Program-made: the position numbers and the translations under genes
DNA from: Dehalococcoidia bacterium
Lineage (GTDB): Bacteria > Chloroflexota > Dehalococcoidia > UBA2979
Reading direction: 5' to 3'
Assembly: GCA_029246995.1 (NCBI GenBank)
Contig: JAQWMB010000012.1
Coordinates: 39,725-103,724, forward strand
Length of the DNA stretch: 64,000 nucleotides
Part shown: in pieces, positions 59,968-64,000 of the stretch
How the letters are laid out: each line of letters begins with the position of its first letter
How positions within the stretch are numbered: the first letter of the stretch is position 1
The notes under the pieces: generated by a model
What the model was told of the DNA's origin: nothing
Seen by the model: only the letters and a program-made list of their open reading frames with translations
The model's database searches: none

Positions 59968-61389
59968 ATGAATTCTTCTGTTGTATCAACAAAAGAAATA
60001 AATGTAGTTTTAGTTTCACTATATGACTTAGGACATCAACCATTGTCGATTGCATCTGCAGCAGCTTTGCTTGAAGATATGGAATGTGATGTTAAGATTA
60101 TCGATCTAACGAATTTCCAATCGGACACTACTCCTATTATTAATGCAGATTTAATTTTACTTTCAGTGCCGATGCATACTGCTGCAAGGATGGCCATTAA
60201 CCTTTTGCCTGAGCTAAAAACAATAAATCCGAATAGTCATTTTTCTGTCTTTGGTCTTTATGCGTTGCATTTACAAGATGCCTTAGACGAAAAATTAATT
60301 AATTCAGCTATATCTGGTGAATTTGAATCTAATCTTAAGAAGCTTGTTGCAGACTTAAAAAAATTAAAAAATGATTCTAAAAATATACCAGGTTGGAAAG
60401 AGCCTAAAATAAATTTTGATCGTCAAAAATTTTTAACACCTTCACGTGATCAGTTACCTTCTTTAGAAAAGTATGCAAAAATTATTTTTGAAGATAAACA
60501 GAAAATTACTGGATATGTTGAAACAAGCCATGGCTGCGCTCATGTATGCCCTCATTGTCCCGTAACGGCAGTTTATAAAGGTAAGTTTAGGATTGTTGAT
60601 GTGAGTTCTATTTTATTTGATGTAGATAATTTGGTCAGTAATGGTGCTGAGCATATTACTTTTGGTGACCCAGATTTTTTTAATGCTCCTAAACATTCAT
60701 TGAAAGTCGCATCTTTAATTAAAAAAAAATATCCAAATTTAACTTTTGATGCAATTATTAAAGTCGAACATATCTTGGAATATGAGCCACTTCTTAAAGA
60801 TCTTCATGCTCTAGATTTTTTGTTTATTACTTCAGCTTTTGAATCAATGAATGAGACTGTATTACAAAAATTACAAAAAGGGCACACTGCTGGAGACATG
60901 CAGAAGGCTATTGATTTATGCAGAAAAGCTTGTTTATTAATTAAGCCAACATGGATTCCTTTTACTCCTTGGATGAAATTAGATGATTATTCACATATGC
61001 TGAACTTTATTATCAGTAATAAAATTATTAATATGACCTCATCAGTCCAATTTTCTATAAGGTTACTAATTCCTAAATTTTCAACATTATTACAACAAAT
61101 TGCTGATGATGGTATAAATACAAATTATTCAAAATTAAAACTTACACATGAATGGGAGCATACTGATAAAAGAGTTGAAGATTTATTTGCAGAAATTTCA
61201 CTTCTAGTTAGTCAATGCAAAGGTGATGATTTCTTTACTAAGCTTTGTCAATTAGTAGAAAAAAGTACAGGTCAGAAGATATTAAATTTTGAGTCCAATC
61301 ATAGTTATGCAATTGGTTCTAGCGAAGAATGGTATTGCTGTGCGGAGCCTACAGAAGAGCAAATGATTTTGACTGACTCATTATTTTAG
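59968..61389 (+). CDS. CCAEP-tail radical SAM protein (B12-binding-like N-terminus)
   Basis: CxxxCxxC in SHGCAHVCPHCP; C-terminal tail EEWYCCAEPTEEQ. Confidence 0.85.
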   Translation: MNSSVVSTKEINVVLVSLYDLGHQPLSIASAAALLEDMECDVKIIDLTNFQSDTTPIINADLILLSVPMHTAARMAINLLPELKTINPNSHFSVFGLYALHLQDALDEKLINSAISGEFESNLKKLVADLKKLKNDSKNIPGWKEPKINFDRQKFLTPSRDQLPSLEKYAKIIFEDKQKITGYVETSHGCAHVCPHCPVTAVYKGKFRIVDVSSILFDVDNLVSNGAEHITFGDPDFFNAPKHSLKVASLIKKKYPNLTFDAIIKVEHILEYEPLLKDLHALDFLFITSAFESMNETVLQKLQKGHTAGDMQKAIDLCRKACLLIKPTWIPFTPWMKLDDYSHMLNFIISNKIINMTSSVQFSIRLLIPKFSTLLQQIADDGINTNYSKLKLTHEWEHTDKRVEDLFAEISLLVSQCKGDDFFTKLCQLVEKSTGQKILNFESNHSYAIGSSEEWYCCAEPTEEQMILTDSLF

Positions 61390-62610
61390 CTTAACCGTAA
61401 TATGCTTGTGTGCATTTTGAAGCGCTCTCATCACTTCATTTTTATTATTACCTTTTGCAAAAATAAAACCAAGATAAGTGTTTGCTTTTGGAAGTTTTTT
61501 AATTTCTTTACCTTTATGAACAGCAATCTTTATATGGGTGATAAGTTTGATTTTTTTTGCTCTTTCAATTCCTAAGATTTCTTGCAATGTTCCTTCAGAG
61601 CTAGTTGGTATCATCATTACTCCATGAATGTCCTTATTCATTACTCCATCATATTTTTTACCTAATGAATTTTTTAAAATAATTTCTTCTAAAGTGGTTT
61701 GATTGGGAAATTGTAAAACTTCTGAACAGTATCCGCCAATTGATCTTGCCGCAATATCTACTAAGAAGATGCCATATTTATTTTTTCTAATTTCAATATG
61801 CACTGCTCCTTCATTGAGACCTAATAAATTTATATATTGCTGTGATATTCTTTGAATTTTATTTTTTAAATTTTTTTCTATATTTGGATCCGATATATAA
61901 ATTGATTCTTCGAAAAATGGCCCAGTTAATGGAATTGGTTTCTCGAAAATTGCTAGTAATTTAAACTGCTGGTTTTCTATGATGCCTTCTATGGCATACT
62001 CTTTGCCAGGTATGTATTTTTGAATAATAATATTATCTTTTTCAAAATCATTGAAGCATTCATTTGCAAGTTCATTTGATAATAAATTAAATAATTGGTA
62101 TGTCTTTTGGTCAAATTCATTTTTGTTATTAACTCTCATGACTCCTCTACTTGCTGAAAGTCCAATAGGCTTGATAACAATAGGAAAAGTGAACTTTTTA
62201 ATTTTATGTACGGACTCTTTTCTGTTGAGTAAAAATGTTTCTATAGAATTAATGTCGCTTGATTCAATTAATTTATATAGATGGAACTTATTCCTAGTAA
62301 AATTTACTGATGCAAAGGAATTTTGAGTAAGATTTAACTTTTTTGAAGCTAAGCTTGCTAATAATACACCTTGATCATCTACAGCTAAAATCTTATGAAT
62401 TTTCTTTTTGTTTGCTAAAGTATTAATCTTTTCTATAGAAAGTTTAAGTTCATGAAAATTAAGTGTGATGTATCTTTCTGGTAACTTCTGACTTAGTACT
62501 TGATTTGTATCAGTGCCGATAATTAGTTCGACATTTGCTTTGTTTGCAGCTTGAATAAATGCGTTTGCCCTATATGTATTTCCTGGTAATAGTAAAAGTA
62601 TTCTATGCAT
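61381..62610 (-). CDS. ATP-grasp domain protein
   Basis: FPIVIKPIGLSASRGVMRVNNKNEF, IIQKYIPGKEYAIEGI, GAVHIEIRKNKYGIFLVDIAARSIGGYCSE. Confidence 0.88.
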   Translation of the reverse strand: MHRILLLLPGNTYRANAFIQAANKANVELIIGTDTNQVLSQKLPERYITLNFHELKLSIEKINTLANKKKIHKILAVDDQGVLLASLASKKLNLTQNSFASVNFTRNKFHLYKLIESSDINSIETFLLNRKESVHKIKKFTFPIVIKPIGLSASRGVMRVNNKNEFDQKTYQLFNLLSNELANECFNDFEKDNIIIQKYIPGKEYAIEGIIENQQFKLLAIFEKPIPLTGPFFEESIYISDPNIEKNLKNKIQRISQQYINLLGLNEGAVHIEIRKNKYGIFLVDIAARSIGGYCSEVLQFPNQTTLEEIILKNSLGKKYDGVMNKDIHGVMMIPTSSEGTLQEILGIERAKKIKLITHIKIAVHKGKEIKKLPKANTYLGFIFAKGNNKNEVMRALQNAHKHITVKLK

Positions 62611-62694
62611 ACTTATTCACAATCAACTTACATTTGTTTATAATAAATATCTGCTTTATATGATTGTATCAATGATTAGTATTGGAAAGTAAAA

Positions 62695-63627
62695 ATGAAT
62701 AATTCAAATTCTCAAGTTTTGCCAGCTACTTTTAAATTAAAAGATGGTGATAATGCAAATGCATTTTATGATATACATCCTGGCTCGCTGGGACAGTATC
62801 AAGTGATGTTTACATTAGATGATGTACAAAGATGGACAGGTATTTACGAGGATAATTTTCCTTGGAAACCTAATCAGAATTCTCAATTGACAGATGTTGC
62901 TCCTCCATCAATTTTTTATTATCCTAGCATGAATATACTTGAACCAATTAGGTATTTTGGTGAAAAGCCAGGAGAAGAAAGTCCTAGAGAAACCGGACCA
63001 GGTGGATTGGCAAGGATGTGGATGGAATTGCATGGCCCAATTCCATTAAATAAGCCAATTGAGATTGATGCTCAAGTCACAGATAAATATCAACGAAGAG
63101 GCATTGGTTATACAGAGTGGGGGCTTGATGCATTTGTTGATGGAGAACTGATTCATCGTCATCGTAAAGCATGGGCAACAACCGTAAGTCAGGATGAATT
63201 AGAAAAATGGCCAGAAAAACTAAGTTCTCAGCGTCCACCTGAATTAAATGATGAGAGTAAAATTTTTGGTCCAATTAATTACCATACTTCTCAAGAGCAT
63301 GTTGACGATCTTGAAGGACCTGGAGAAATTAATAATCATACAGATGTAGAAGCTGCACTTGCAAACGGTGATCCTGGACCTCGAGCTCAGGGTGCGCTTG
63401 CATTCGGTCTTCTTTCAAGATTAATGTGTGAACAATTTGGTGATGATTTTTATCACTCAGGCACACTCGATATTAAGTTTGTAAATACTGTTTTTGCTGG
63501 TGATCAACAGTCTGCAAATGGAGCATTTGTTCATAAGGAAAATAATAGAGATATTTATCGTGTCTGGTCTGAAAATCAATCTAATGCTTTGACTGCAATA
63601 GGGACAGCATCTATTAAGACTGACTAA
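62695..63627 (+). CDS. MaoC-like / hot-dog fold hydratase-like protein
   Basis: Two-part hot-dog layout; FGLLSRLMCEQFGDDFYHSGTLDIKFVNTVFAGDQ. Confidence 0.65.
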   Translation: MNNSNSQVLPATFKLKDGDNANAFYDIHPGSLGQYQVMFTLDDVQRWTGIYEDNFPWKPNQNSQLTDVAPPSIFYYPSMNILEPIRYFGEKPGEESPRETGPGGLARMWMELHGPIPLNKPIEIDAQVTDKYQRRGIGYTEWGLDAFVDGELIHRHRKAWATTVSQDELEKWPEKLSSQRPPELNDESKIFGPINYHTSQEHVDDLEGPGEINNHTDVEAALANGDPGPRAQGALAFGLLSRLMCEQFGDDFYHSGTLDIKFVNTVFAGDQQSANGAFVHKENNRDIYRVWSENQSNALTAIGTASIKTD

Positions 63628-63648
63628 TTTTTTCTACGATTGATTATC

Positions 63649-64000
63649 TTATCCTCTAGGTAAACCTAAGCCTCTGGTAGCTATGATATTCCTCTGGATT
63701 TCATTTGATCCACCTGAAATACTTCTTGCTGCATAGTGCATGGAATTTTGTGTAAATCTTGCATCCATTGGAGCCCATTTTGATAGTGAATCCCAGATTT
63801 GTGCATATAAGCCAAAGGTTTTCATTCCTGTTTGTTGTAGTTGTTGTAATGTGGTTACACCAAACACCTTGGAGGTCGATGCTTCATAGTTGGGTATTTG
63901 ATCTGCTGCTTGCATTGAAATAATCCTTAAGGCAAAATTATTTAATACTTCTGCTTCAATGTAGTGGTCAACTATTTTACTCTTGACTGACTCTCTGTCG
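63649..64000 (-). CDS. Acyl-CoA dehydrogenase C-terminus (truncated by window end)
   Basis: MHYAARSISGGSNEIQRNIIATRGLGLPRG; frame stays open through 64000. Confidence 0.88.
   Translation of the reverse strand, partial: DRESVKSKIVDHYIEAEVLNNFALRIISMQAADQIPNYEASTSKVFGVTTLQQLQQTGMKTFGLYAQIWDSLSKWAPMDARFTQNSMHYAARSISGGSNEIQRNIIATRGLGLPRG

Noticed and set aside
61330-61345. Possible selenocysteine codon in the CxAEP tail
   Set aside because: Both codons are Cys (TGC TGT); no in-frame TGA
1-64000. CRISPR arrays, rRNA genes, prophage structural genes
   Set aside because: No regularly spaced repeats, rRNA signatures or phage proteins seen

Overview
AT-rich bacterial chromosome window, probably marine. 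The gene content (CaiB/BaiF CoA-transferases, LLM flavin oxidoreductases, PPOX proteins, DUF3090, MmgE/PrpD) is compatible with SAR202-like Chloroflexota, but the taxon is inference only. The core is densely coding: a thiamine/TPP riboswitch-thiBPQ-like transporter, ilvD, murB, photolyase, pyrE, lepB, dcd-ribD-ribE-ribBA-ribH, dnaN, LysM protein, two tRNAs (Lys-TTT, Arg-TCT), a catabolic CoA-transferase-rich segment, and an NfuA / CCAEP-tail radical SAM / ATP-grasp locus. The main accessory region is about 19.3-25.5 kb, between phr and pyrE. A 146-bp direct repeat (tRNA-Lys 5' half plus upstream DNA) brackets a ~3-kb integrase-less island. The island carries arm-like repeats, 10-bp iteron pairs between its genes, a zinc-ribbon/TM protein with a pacifastin-like Cys-rich domain, and a HExxH lipoprotein. 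The flanking DNA carries M23-like lipoproteins, gene remnants and a tiny CxCGRSPTGxCxGWH protein. All family calls are from motif reading, with no database search.
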